Shown piece after piece: positions 9,801 to 20,444 of a stretch of 37,549 nt of DNA (its first letter is position 1; each line of letters opens with the position of its first letter). This DNA comes from Lojkania enalia (Eukaryota; Ascomycota; Dothideomycetes; Pleosporales). The stretch covers positions 545,133-582,681 of the forward strand of contig ML986591.1 of assembly GCA_010094045.1 (NCBI GenBank). The letters are read 5' to 3'. The translations under genes were made by a program, and so were the position numbers. The notes beneath the pieces were generated by a model, which was not told where the DNA came from, did no database searches, and saw only the letters and a list, made by a program, of their open reading frames with translations.

Positions 9801-12800
9801 CAACCTACTAATAGATGCTAATAACTAATACGGTACTAGATATATTATACGGATAATAGATGCGGAATATACTATTCGGTAAAAGAAGGAAGCAATTATT
9901 AGCTATAGCTAAGAAGGGTAGTAGTAGTTATTAGATATAGGGAATATCTACTAAGTATACTAAAGCTCGATAGTATATTAATCCTAGAAAGAATAAAGTA
10001 AAAAAAGTACTAGATTTATAATAAAATATATTAGGTAAGACTATACCCCTAGAAATATAAGAACGTACTATTTAAAGAAGTAACGTTTTAAGATAGCTAG
10101 AATATACTAGAAGCTATAGTAAAATTAGTAGGAAAAATTATAGACGAAAAAATATTCGAGTATATATAGAAAATATACTAGAGCTATTCTATAGAATAGG
10201 TAAAGGGTAAAAAAGGAAAATATATACTACCCTATAAAAACAGCTGCGAAAAAGATTAGGCTAGCTGTTACTAGGACAATTTAGTACAGAACCTGCCGCT
10301 AACTAGCGGGCTTAGCAGTAATACTATATAGGGTAGTTTAAGTACTAGAGAAGAAGAATAATAATATAATACTTCTTTAATCTATATTTTTATGCTAAAC
10401 TATATTAAGCTGGTAGCTAAGCTTTATTTGTTAACTAGAACGGTCTTTCTAAGTACTATTCTCTACTCTAAATTTTAATACAATTCTATAATTATAGTAA
10501 TATTAAATCTACTATTAAAAAGCATCGATTATATCCCTTTAGTAATTTTCTAATATATAGGCATTCTCTATAGTAATTTAAATAACAACTAAGATTCGAT
10601 TATTTATTATAAAGGAATACCGCTACTATTAAGAATTCTATTAGTAGAGGTAGACGTCTTCCCTTAGTCGGTTATGTTTCCGCTACAATCAGCCCTCTAT
10701 CAGCTAACTATATACTAGCGGAGTTATAATAAGGTTAAGCTCCCCCTATATTATATTATACTAACCTATAGAAACGGATTAAATATACAGTCCCGCTTTA
10801 ACTAGCAAACTTTAATAATACTTTCTAAGCCTGACTATACTAAACGAAAGTTATACTAATATATTGTTAATAAATACTATACTAGTAGTTTCTCTACAAG
10901 TAAGTATTCTCTCTAGAAATTAGAAGTTAGAAAAATACCTCTTTCTTCTAAGTAACAATTAATCGCTATTATACTATATGATTAAAAACTTAGCACCCTA
11001 AGAATTCTAGTAAATTCCTGTATAATATAAAGATCTAAGTAAGAAGTTCTATTATATTATCTATAAATTAGTAATTTCTTATCTTACCTCTTCTATATTA
11101 AACTATTATCAACCTAGCGGAAGAGGAATATATAGAATATACCCCTATAAAGGAGCCTAAAGGCGAAAACCTATTTAAAGAAGAACTCTTTCCCCCTATA
11201 CTATTATTAAGAATACTTTAGATAGTCTACTAACTAGTAATATTTATATCTAAAGGACCCGCATATTAATAGATTATTTAACTACTAGAGTAGAAATAAA
11301 TTAGAATAGTCTTTAATTTATATAGCCCTTTTACTACTTTTAAAGAAGTAGAAGCTGTATTATACAGACGCTCTAGCGAGGAAGAAAGCTCTAAACTTAG
11401 CTATCTATTCTACTAGAATATTAAAGTTAATAGATCTTCTACTATTAAAATAGTTTATAGTATTATTATAGAATTTATTATAAGAATCTAATAATTAGCC
11501 TATATATAAGTTTATTATAACTAGATAAATAGAGCCTTTTAACTCTCTTTTAACTTAAGCGTATTAAGGCTTTAAGAGCGCTAGCTCCGACTATATTTAT
11601 AGTTACTATCTAAACAACTACTAGTAGGTGTAGCTCCTAGATACTTATTAAGATCGATTTTAAAAAGCCGCTTAGCAAGCGAACTAAGACGTATCTTATA
11701 ACCTTAACTATCTTTTACTTACCCCTTTAGTAGCTGCTTATTACTAGTATCCGAGCGGATTATAGTAGGCGAATTATAGTCTAGCGCTACCTAAGATTTA
11801 ACCTTTAATTCGCCTAGATAAAAGACTAGTAAGAGGAAGTATAAGCGAAACCTAAGGAAGGATAGAGAAATAGCTATATATACTACTATAGAACGAGATT
11901 CGCTGTTATTAGAAACTATAGATAAAGATAGTAAGAGTAGTTAATAGTACTTTTATAATCTAGCGCCTATACTAGAACTCTATAAAGCTTCTAGAAATAC
12001 TAAAAAAATAATTAGGGTATATTTTAAGAGCTACTAGCCTAAATATAGAGACGAATCTTTTAATATAAATATACCCAGCACTTTTAGAGAATTAACCTAT
12101 ATACCGGTTCTAGCGCTAGCGCGATTAAATATACTAGAATAAGATAACTCTAAGGAGTAATAGAGGATTAAAGAATAGTAAAGAGTAGAAGTCTATATAG
12201 GAAAATAACCCGCGCCTACTCCTTTAAGACCCCCTTAATACTACGTTTTAAGGTCTTTCTACTAGCGAAATCTAAGTAGCAGCAGCGGTAGAAACTTTAA
12301 CATATTCCTACTATAATAGTATAAGGCTCTTAAGAACTATTTCTATAGTATTAGAGTAGTCCTATAAAGGAAGCTCTAATTTTCCGTTCGAGTATTTATA
12401 ATAGATACTCTAAATAACATTTAAGACGATATCTACTAGCTCCTCTTATAAGATATCCTAAGTAATATCCGAGAGAACTTTCGGGTATTATATTAATAAC
12501 AGCCGCTCTTATCTTATAAAGACCACTAAAATAAAAACTTATTATAGTAATCTAGTTCTAGTCTTCTTCTACCTACTAACTATACCGGCGAATTACCTAC
12601 ATATCAGCCTTTAACTAGCTGCTAGCCGAGATATTTATATATTATTAGAGATAAGGCCGCCTCCTACTATAAGTAGCTAGTATACCTCTCCTATCTAGAA
12701 GACCCCTACTACCTATTATAGAACGATTATTAAAATAAAAACCCCGCCTCTTATAGATATAGATATAAAAGCGATAATTAAAGATAAACTATATAGTCTA

Positions 12801-13050
12801 CTCCTATATATTATATAGCTATATACTAGGTACCGCCCCCTCTAGCTAATAACGAGTATTACAGGCTGGAACTTATTAATCTTATTCGAAATAATAACGG
12901 ACGTTTTTATAATACTTACCTATAACCTACTAATAACTATTATACTCTATAATAGCTACCTATTATATATATCTATAATAGGACTCGAGAACTTTATAAT
13001 AAGCCTTATAATAAGCTTTAGCCCCCCCGTTAAGAATCTTATAATAAACC
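9801..13050. other. About 3.2 kb without a recognised gene
   Basis: No conserved domain could be recognised on either strand. Parts are less RIP-mutated than the rest (for example 10660-10720 and 12270-12320 keep CA and TG). In the plus frame around 11750-12750 the reading is Arg/Gln-rich with plausible segments such as LLAEIFIYYQRQGRLLL, but I know of no family that it fits. The 5' LTR and leader of Gypsy-2 should lie somewhere here; I could not find them because the matching 3' LTR was not found either. Confidence 0.4.
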
Positions 13051-13059
13051 CCGCCTTCT

Positions 13060-14150
13060 ATATTAGGAATATAGTCTAGAAGTTTCTACTTAAAATAAAC
13101 TCCTATGTTAGTACTATAGACTAGAGCTTCTAGTTAAGTATAAGCTATAATAGTAGGAAATTAATTCTAGACTTTAATCACCCTAAGAAGAAGATAAACT
13201 ATATTACCTACTAGAGCCGCTCTATAGAGAACTATTAAGAGTACTAGTAGAAGTAAAATAGGAACAACTAGTACCCGTAGGTAAAAGGCGTCCCTCTACC
13301 GCCCCTCTCTTAAAGTAAGGTATACTAGACTTCTATATTAGTAATAGATACTATACTATCTTCCTAATAGATATAGAAATATAGTAAGAGCTAATATAGG
13401 TAAAATATATAGAAGGAGATATAAAATTTAAACCTAATAATATTAGTTATTTTAATTTAGAGCTATAGGGTATAGATGTAAATAGTATTACTATACTCTA
13501 AGATAAAACTTATTATAAGTACCTTTATAATTTTATTAAATCTATAGAAGCTGCTATTATTATTTATCCTAACTATATTATTTATACTAATCTTTAAAAG
13601 TATCTTAAAGGAAGTATATAAATATAGTATAATACCTAGCTCTTTACCGGCGTTAAAAAATACCTCTATAATAGATACAGCGTTAATAATTAGAAAGTAC
13701 TTCTAATAAAGTACTATAAGAAACTACTCTTAGAAGTATATAAGAACTTATAGAACAAAAGGTTTAGCATACGCGAATTAATAGATAATAAGTAGGTTAC
13801 TATCTTTATAATAAACGTAGTGCGAAATTTAAAAGATACTAGTTATAATAAGCTAAGTAATACCTAAAAATAGATTACTATAATCTATAGTAAATTAGAT
13901 CTAAGCTTTTAGCTTACTATTAACAATTCTATAGAAGACCTAAATACGCGTTTAAATAAGTTTTTCTAAGTTCTTAAATAGTAGGAAAAGGTCTAGTAGA
14001 CTAAAGCTTAATTTAAAAGATAAGGTAGGTATAATAATTTTTTAAATTACCGCCCTAATATATATAATATACCGAATTAAATAACTAAATATATATAAGG
14101 GATTTAGAATTATTCTAATACTCGACCTATATATAGTAGCTCTATTTAAT
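13060..14150 (+). pseudogene. Gypsy-2 gag remnant
   Basis: From about 13450 the frame reads SITILQDKTYYKYLYNFIKS, then TNLQKYLKGSIQI.YNT, a capsid helix region (LLIKYYKKLLLEVYKNL) and a Gln-rich tail; this resembles the capsid region of fungal gypsy gag proteins. Breaks are TAA/TAG only. About 950 bp between this and the protease (14150-15100) probably codes for the gag C-terminus or linker, but I see no clear zinc knuckle there. The N-terminal limit is uncertain. Confidence 0.5.
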
Positions 14151-15597
14151 AAGGTTAAATTACTAGCGGAAACCCCTATTAAATTAATTACCGCTAAACT
14201 TAACCTAATTAAGTATAGTTTACTATAAGAGAAAACTAAGTATTAGTAAACTAGAGACTAGATAATATACGTCTATAAGGTTTCTAGGCAACTTTCTTAG
14301 ACTAGTAAAGAAATACTATACTATATATAAGTAACTTAAATAATTATAGTAGAAACGCTAGAAATAGCGGCTACTAGTAAAAAGGCTAATTTAATAAACT
14401 ATAAAGAGTATATCTAATTAGTACTAAAGACGTTAATAATAATAATAAGTACCTACAGGAAGATTTATCCTAAGAAGTTTTACTGCTTAAAGATATATCT
14501 AGCGGAGATACTAGAACTATATCTTATAATAATATAGAAGAAATTAACTTTCCTATACTAGTCTATAATAATAATAGATCCGTTCTATACGTCTTTATAG
14601 GCTTTACTATAGTAAAGCTATTATTTATCAGCTTTACTATAAGAGACGGTAATCTATTTCTACTACTAAAATAATACTATATATATAGAAATACTTTCTT
14701 ATTAAACAGCTAACTATATAAATATCTAAGAGCTATAAGATATAGTATTATAGATATTATACTTTCTAGTAATACTAGTAATAGAACTATAGTATTTAAT
14801 AGAACTATTAGTACTAGAACTAGTAACCTCTATATCTAATCTAGTAGGGCCTACCTCTTTCTAAAAAACTAATAGGTATTATATAGAGTAAGTCTTAGGT
14901 CGTTTTAGACTCTACTTAAGCTACTATAGAATTAGCTATTACCCTTTATTATTTTAACAATTATATTAAAGCTAGTAAATATAATAATATTATTAATAGC
15001 GAGTGCTACTCTAATTATAATATTATAGTATTAACTAATACTTCTAAATATAACCTAAAGACTAGATAGAAATACTAGTAATATACCTATATATAAGCTA
15101 AATTTATACCTAACAGGGAATTAGCAACTATTATACCTAATACTAGAGCTACAATTATACTAGTTAACCGCTTATTTCTAATAAAATATATTTCTTATAC
15201 GAAAGTATATCTTTTAAAAGGTAATCCGCTTAAATTAAGAGGTCTAGGTAATAATTTATACGATTCCTCCGCGTATACTATATTCTCTATCTACTTCTCT
15301 ACTACAACTATAAATAGGAAACCGATTTTAGCGTAGATCTATACTAAATTATATATTGTAAATAATTTAGAACCGGATATACTATTTAGTATAGATATTA
15401 TCGGGCCTAAAAGCTTTATTATTAACCTTAATAGATATTATATAATAATACGCTATTATTAGAACGCTATAGTACCTATAATAGTAACTTTAAAGTTGCC
15501 CCTAATACGTCTAATAATACTGGTAGTAGTAGAAGATGTTTTTATCTCTACTAGAACTGTTTAATATATAAGATTCTAACCTAAAGTCTTACTACTA

Positions 15598-15667
15598 ACG
15601 TATAGTACAAGTAAGCTGATCACCTAAGCAAGCTAATTATAATACTAAGACTCTACTAAAATCGCGA
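15598..15667. repeat. Pogo-B left terminal inverted repeat
   Basis: Begins ACGTATAGTACAAG and ends TCGCGA, with two spaced AAGC(A/G)AGCT-type motifs as in Pogo-A. Partner at 17399-17468. Confidence 0.9.
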
Positions 15668-15687
15668 TAATTATACTTTATAGTATT

Positions 15688-17339
15688 ATACTATAACTAA
15701 TAACTGTAGAATTAATTTAGAAAGAAGCTAGAATACAGCTTATACTTTAAGCTCTTTAATAAGATGTAATACTAATTATACGTCACGTTGCATTAATCTA
15801 TAATATCTTTTAAAGTATACTTAGTATATAAAGGTAAGGAACAGCTCTATAACGCGATTATCAGCCTAATTTAATAAAGCTTAGTAAGATTAAGGAGTAG
15901 GTAATTGTTTAGCATATACTAAATCTAGATATAAGAGGATTTCCGCCGCAGCTTGCTACTATTTAAGATATAGCTAATTTACTACTAGCTATACGCTCTG
16001 CTAGCTAGATTGGAAAGAATTAGGTAGAGAACTTTATTAAACGTACGCCTGAGCTTAAGGTTAAATTTAATTGAAAGTACGACTATTTAAAAGCTAAATA
16101 TAAGGATCTTAAAGTTATAGGAGGCTGGTTCTACCTTATATAGAATATAAAGGCTAAGTATAGTATCGTCGATAAAAATATATATAACTTTAACAAATTA
16201 GGCTTTATAATAGACGTGATATTAATAGGAGTAGTAGTTACTAGTTCTAAGAGACGGAATCGACTAAAGCAGCTCCAGCCAGGCAATTGTAAGTAGACTA
16301 TAGTTATCTAGGGTATTAACGCGATAGAATAGGCGATACTACTTTTTATTATCTTTATAGGTATCTACCACCTCTTTATGTAGTATAAAGAAGATAATAT
16401 TCTACCAACCTAGGCTATATAGGTTACTAATAACGGCTGGACGATAAATAATATTAGTATTAAGTAGTTAAAATACTTTAACGCGTATATAAAGGATTAT
16501 ACTATTAATATATATCGATTGCTAATTCTTAACAGTTATAAGAGCTACGACTCGCTTAAATTTAGGCAGCTCTACGAGGAAAAGAATATTATTACTCTCT
16601 ACATACCTCTACATTTATTATACCTACTGTAGCTACTAGATATAGGTTATTTCTCGCCTTTAAAGACTGTATATAGGCGCTAAGTCGAGCAGCTGATATA
16701 TAGTTATATTAACTACATTATAAAAATTAAGTTCTTATTCTACTTTAAAGCAGCTTTTAACGCAGTAATTATAAAGAGCAATATCCTAAGTAGCTTTTAA
16801 GGCGCTAGCCTAGTTCTATTCGACTCAGATATAATACTATTAAAGCTTAAAGTTCAACTATATATACTAATACCCTCTATAATTAAAGATACCCCTTAGG
16901 AGTTAAAAATACTAAGTAATCCTATCGAATTTAGGTCTTAATCTACGTACGTTTAATTAAGAGTTTAAAAGTACCTAGATAACTTATCTACTTTAATAGT
17001 AGAGGCGTTTAAACAGTTTATAAAGAGTACTATGTATATAATATATAAAAACGTACTATTACGCGCTTAGGTCGCTAAGCTTTAAGTAGCTAATAAGGCT
17101 GCTATATAACGTCGATCGCATAAAAGAAAGCGTATATAGAAGGAAGGCAACCTAACGATTAAAGAAGGCGTTTAATTAACTGCTCTAAAAGATTTAGCGC
17201 TTATACTAATAGGAAGAAGAGTAGAAAGAAGGCGTGTGTTAATAGAGACTAGCCGACTTAAAGGTGCTGCAGGTAGTACGATAAGGCTAGATATAACTCG
17301 CGGACGTGTAAAAATAATACTATAGATATAGAAGAATAG
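15688..17339 (+). pseudogene. Pogo-B transposase (DDE, CENP-B HTH, zinc knuckle), nearly complete
   Basis: This is the best-preserved protein in the window. The start is ATA for ATG at 15688 by comparison with Pogo-A. Order: HTH (VALIYNIF.SILS), CENP-B-type domain (LNLDIRGFPPQLATI, then KVKFN.KYDYLKAKY), DDE core with NFNKLGF (Asp to Asn), LILNSYKSYDSLKFR (Asp to Asn) and LDIGYFSPLK (Asp kept), basic tail KRRSHKRKR-like, and a CCHC knuckle (RCCR.YDKARYNSRTC) ending at TAG 17337. Breaks are TAA/TAG plus one true frameshift: a single base is missing at 17191-17193 relative to Pogo-A (GATTTAGC against GAGTTTAGC), which throws the knuckle out of frame. Not functional as it stands. Confidence 0.93.
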
Positions 17340-17398
17340 GCTACTATACTATATAATATAATAGAATATAAGAAAGTATAATATTTTACGAAAAGTAG

Positions 17399-17468
17399 TT
17401 ACGATTTTAGTGTAGTCTTAGCATTATAATCAGCTCGCTTAGGTAATCAGCTCGCTTGTACTATACGT
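17399..17468. repeat. Pogo-B right terminal inverted repeat
   Basis: Reverse complement of 15598-15667 with a few transitions; outermost bases CTTGTACTATACGT match the left end exactly. Confidence 0.9.
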
Positions 17469-19896
17469 TAGTAGAGGTAGACTTTAAATTTTATAGGTAG
17501 TATAACTATATATTAGGAGCTAGATTTTATAATACTATTCTTAATAATAAAACGAAATATATCTTATATAGAAATAATACTACCCGACTAGTCTATATTT
17601 AGTAATAAATTTAACTCGGATATATTTCCCTACTATATTTTAAAGGATATATAAGAACTAATTCTTATACTACTCTATAAGCTACTATTAGTAATCTACT
17701 TAAAGTATCTAAAATACTCTTACCTAATAGAGTTAATATATATAGCGTAAAAAGCTCTAATAATATTAAACGTCTAGTATTAATTATAGAAGACTTCTTA
17801 AATCTTTTTACTAACTATAGAACTACTATTAACGTTCTAAGCGAATTATATATATATATCCCTTTAATTTTAGGCTAGGAAAATGTAAAACTAAATATTA
17901 AACCTTACCCTCTTACGTCTAATAAATAGAGGCTTATTAATAAACTCTTTAACAAACTTTACTAAGAAGGAAAGATATTTTAGGCGAACCGAGACACATA
18001 TTTTAGATACCTAGTCTTTATAGCTTAGAAGATGATTACTAATAAGGATAGTAATGTCTCGCGTAAAGGCTAACCTATAGTTAACTTATAGACCCTAAAT
18101 AATGCTGTAGTTAAAGATTTTTACCTACTAAGGAAGTAATTAGATATTATCTAAATAGTATAGGGTACTACTTATATCTCTAGTATTAATGGAGTAAGTT
18201 TTTTCTACTAGTAGTTTATTATAAAATAAGATCGATATAAGCTTATAATAAATAGTTACTATAGATAAGAATTCTTATACGTCGCAATTATAGATTATAT
18301 TAATAGTATTTAGTATATATAAAGATAAATAGAAAATATTATATAAAACTTTCTATTTATTTAAGTTTATATAGATAATTTTATTATCTTCTTAAATAGC
18401 CTTAAGGAATATAAACGCTATTTACAGAAACTCTTCGAACGGCTTAACCGTCTATACTTCTTACTATTAGCTAAAAAGTACTACTTTAATTACCTACGTA
18501 CTATTCTTCTTAGATAGAAAGTTAACGCACTTAGATTTTCTACAACTGATAAGCGTCTAGTAGTACTATATAATCTAGAATTTTTAAAGACCGCTACTAT
18601 ACTAGAAATATATATTAGTACTATAAACTTTCTCTATAATAAGACCGCCTATTATACTTAGCTTAGCAGTCCGCTTTAAGATTTAAAAACTAAGCTGTTA
18701 AAAAGAGCCCCCTTTAGAAAGTTTAAGTATAAAAGGTTTGGAGAATTTATACTAATTATTAAAGACTCTATACTAAAAGTAGCCTTTAATATAATATAAG
18801 AGTAGTTTTAGGAAAATACTATTCTATACTATATTAACCCCTATCAGCTAATTTATAGTAATATTAACGCCTCTAAAGAATAGGGAATAGTAGGTTTCTT
18901 ATATTATATTATTAATAACCCTAAACTAATAATAGAGGATATTTCTACCCTTAAAAGATTTGAGAATATAGAAAATAGTTCTACTATATAGCTGAAAAAA
19001 GTTAAGAATTTTTCTTAAGAATTTATTTAACCTATTCTTTTTCTCTCTAAGCGTTTATTGCTGGCCGAGAATAACTATTAGCCTATAAAACTTAAAATAT
19101 CTACTATAGTATAGTTTATTAAAAAAACTAGGTACTTAATAGCTAGCGCGCTAAAGTATTATATTTTTATAGACTATTCTACTATTATAGCTATAATATA
19201 CTAAAGGTTCCTTATATTATTATTAGTAGACCGGTTAAACTTACGTTTTATCCGCTATACCTAGTATCTATAATAGTTTTCAAACCTTATTATAAGATAC
19301 TAACTAGAATATATATATTAGGTACTTAATATACTCTCACGCTTTAGCAGCGTAATAAATCTAAGAGATATTAGTATAGATATACTAGAAGACCTTAAAT
19401 ATACTTATAGTATAACTATGTAATAGAATAAAGACGAGTTATACCTCCTATATATTCCTATAACGCGAAGCTCCTATTAAGTAGGTACTTAATATTCTAA
19501 CTATATTTACTACTTTAACGCTTCTCTTATTAGTATAACTAATAACTTTAAAAGCCGCTTAAAATAAGCTTATAATAAAGACACCTATTAGAGGAAAGTT
19601 AAACTTATTATTCGCGGTAAAAGGGACGATAAAAAAGAACTAGATAGACTATTTAGAGGTCTGAACTTTATTAAAAAAGACGGACTAATTTTCTACTATA
19701 ATAAACTCGACGGTATAGAATAACTATATATTTTAAAGGTTATAGTAAACGAAATATTCTAATCCGTATATAATTAACAGTTTTACTAAAGCTTTTATAG
19801 AACCTATAAATATATAAGAAATATAGTCTTTATTTAAAAGCTTATAAAGCTCCTTAAAATATATATCTAATTCTACCCTAATTATCTATAGAATTA

Positions 19897-20100
19897 TGTT
19901 ATAGGGATTTTCGGCTAGTCTACCGAGCTGTATTAGATATCGACGTATAATATTACAGTCGATATCACGCCGGATATTACGCTAGATATTAGCTAATATA
20001 CCCCTTTTTTATGTACATAAATATAGCCTGCTAGCTATTTTTAATTAACTAGTTCAGCTCCTTATCTCCCTCCCTAAGATAAGATTCGCCTCTTACTATA
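19897..20100 (+). repeat. Copia 5' LTR
   Basis: 204 bp, beginning TGTTATAGGGATTTT and ending CTTACTATA. Matches 32620-32823 along its whole length with scattered transitions. The left TSD AATTA is at 19892-19896. It contains several GATATTACG-like repeats (near 19940-19995). Confidence 0.95.
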
Positions 20101-20101
20101 G

Positions 20102-20111
20102 TTATAAGCCC
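20102..20111 (+). promoter_or_regulatory. Copia primer-binding site, initiator tRNA-Met half-molecule type
   Basis: Directly after the 5' LTR the sequence reads GTTATAAGCCC (20101-20111). The complement of the initiator tRNA-Met anticodon stem-loop (GGGCUCAUAACCC) is GGGTTATGAGCCC, so the match is complete but for one G to A, a change RIP would make. Priming from an internal cut in this tRNA is known for Drosophila copia. The tRNA sequence is from memory of conserved eukaryotic initiator tRNAs. Confidence 0.7.
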
Positions 20112-20252
20112 GGTTACTATACTAAAATAACTGCAACTCAACCTTTTTATATATATATCGCGATCGATATTATACCTTTTTTTTATTTAGTATCGTAATA
20201 TCGTAATATTATTATCTTTATCGTTTACTAACAATCTTTAGGTACTTAACTA

Positions 20253-20392
20253 TTAGAATTACATATAAATTCTATACTTTATAAGCTTATTAATATACTA
20301 TATCGCGTTTAAGGCTATTCTTTTAGTATTATATATAAATTCTATACTTTATAAGCCTATTAATACGCTGTATTGTATTTAAGGCTATTTTA
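20253..20392 (+). repeat. 70-bp tandem duplication in the copia leader
   Basis: TATAAATTCTATACTTTATA and AAGGCTATT recur with a fixed 70-bp offset (TCTATACTTT at 20271 and 20341; AAGGCTATT at 20311 and 20381). The related inverted fragment at 2310-2862 has only one unit. Confidence 0.88.
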
Positions 20393-20444
20393 TTCTCTAG
20401 TATTAATATATCCTAATATATTTCTAGTATTATAACGGTTGTAT

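Larger units (their letters stand above)
15598..17468 (+). mobile_element. Pogo-B: pogo/Fot1-type DNA transposon
   Basis: The element is 1871 bp with 70-bp terminal inverted repeats (15598-15667, 17399-17468) and TA target duplications at 15596-15597 and 17469-17470. It has inserted in the protease region of Gypsy-2. It is the same family as Pogo-A but keeps more CA and TG, so it has suffered less RIP and is probably a later arrival than most of its surroundings. Confidence 0.95.
15110..19891 (+). pseudogene. Gypsy-2 pol: protease, RT, RNase H, start of integrase (interrupted)
   Basis: The retropepsin-like part begins at about 15110 (IIPNTRATIILVNR, the expected DTG now NTR) and continues to 15597, where Pogo-B interrupts it, then resumes at 17469. 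RT spans about 17850-18650 with FIAQKMITNKD, VSRKGQPIVNLQTLNNAVVK and the active site YIDNFII (18368 on; expected YIDD). RNase H follows to about 19230 (ILFLSKRLLLAE). The integrase zinc-binding region starts near 19700 (LYILKVIVNEIF, then NIVFIQKLIKLL) and reaches the degraded CPNCLQN motif at 19891, where the copia element has inserted. In function it would have copied element RNA to DNA and inserted it. All breaks seen are TAA/TAG. Confidence 0.85.

Noticed and set aside
14440..14520. Zinc knuckle or C2H2 finger in Gypsy-2 (YRKIYPKKFYCLKIY)
   Set aside because: Spacing of the presumed Cys positions fits neither CCHC nor C2H2 well.
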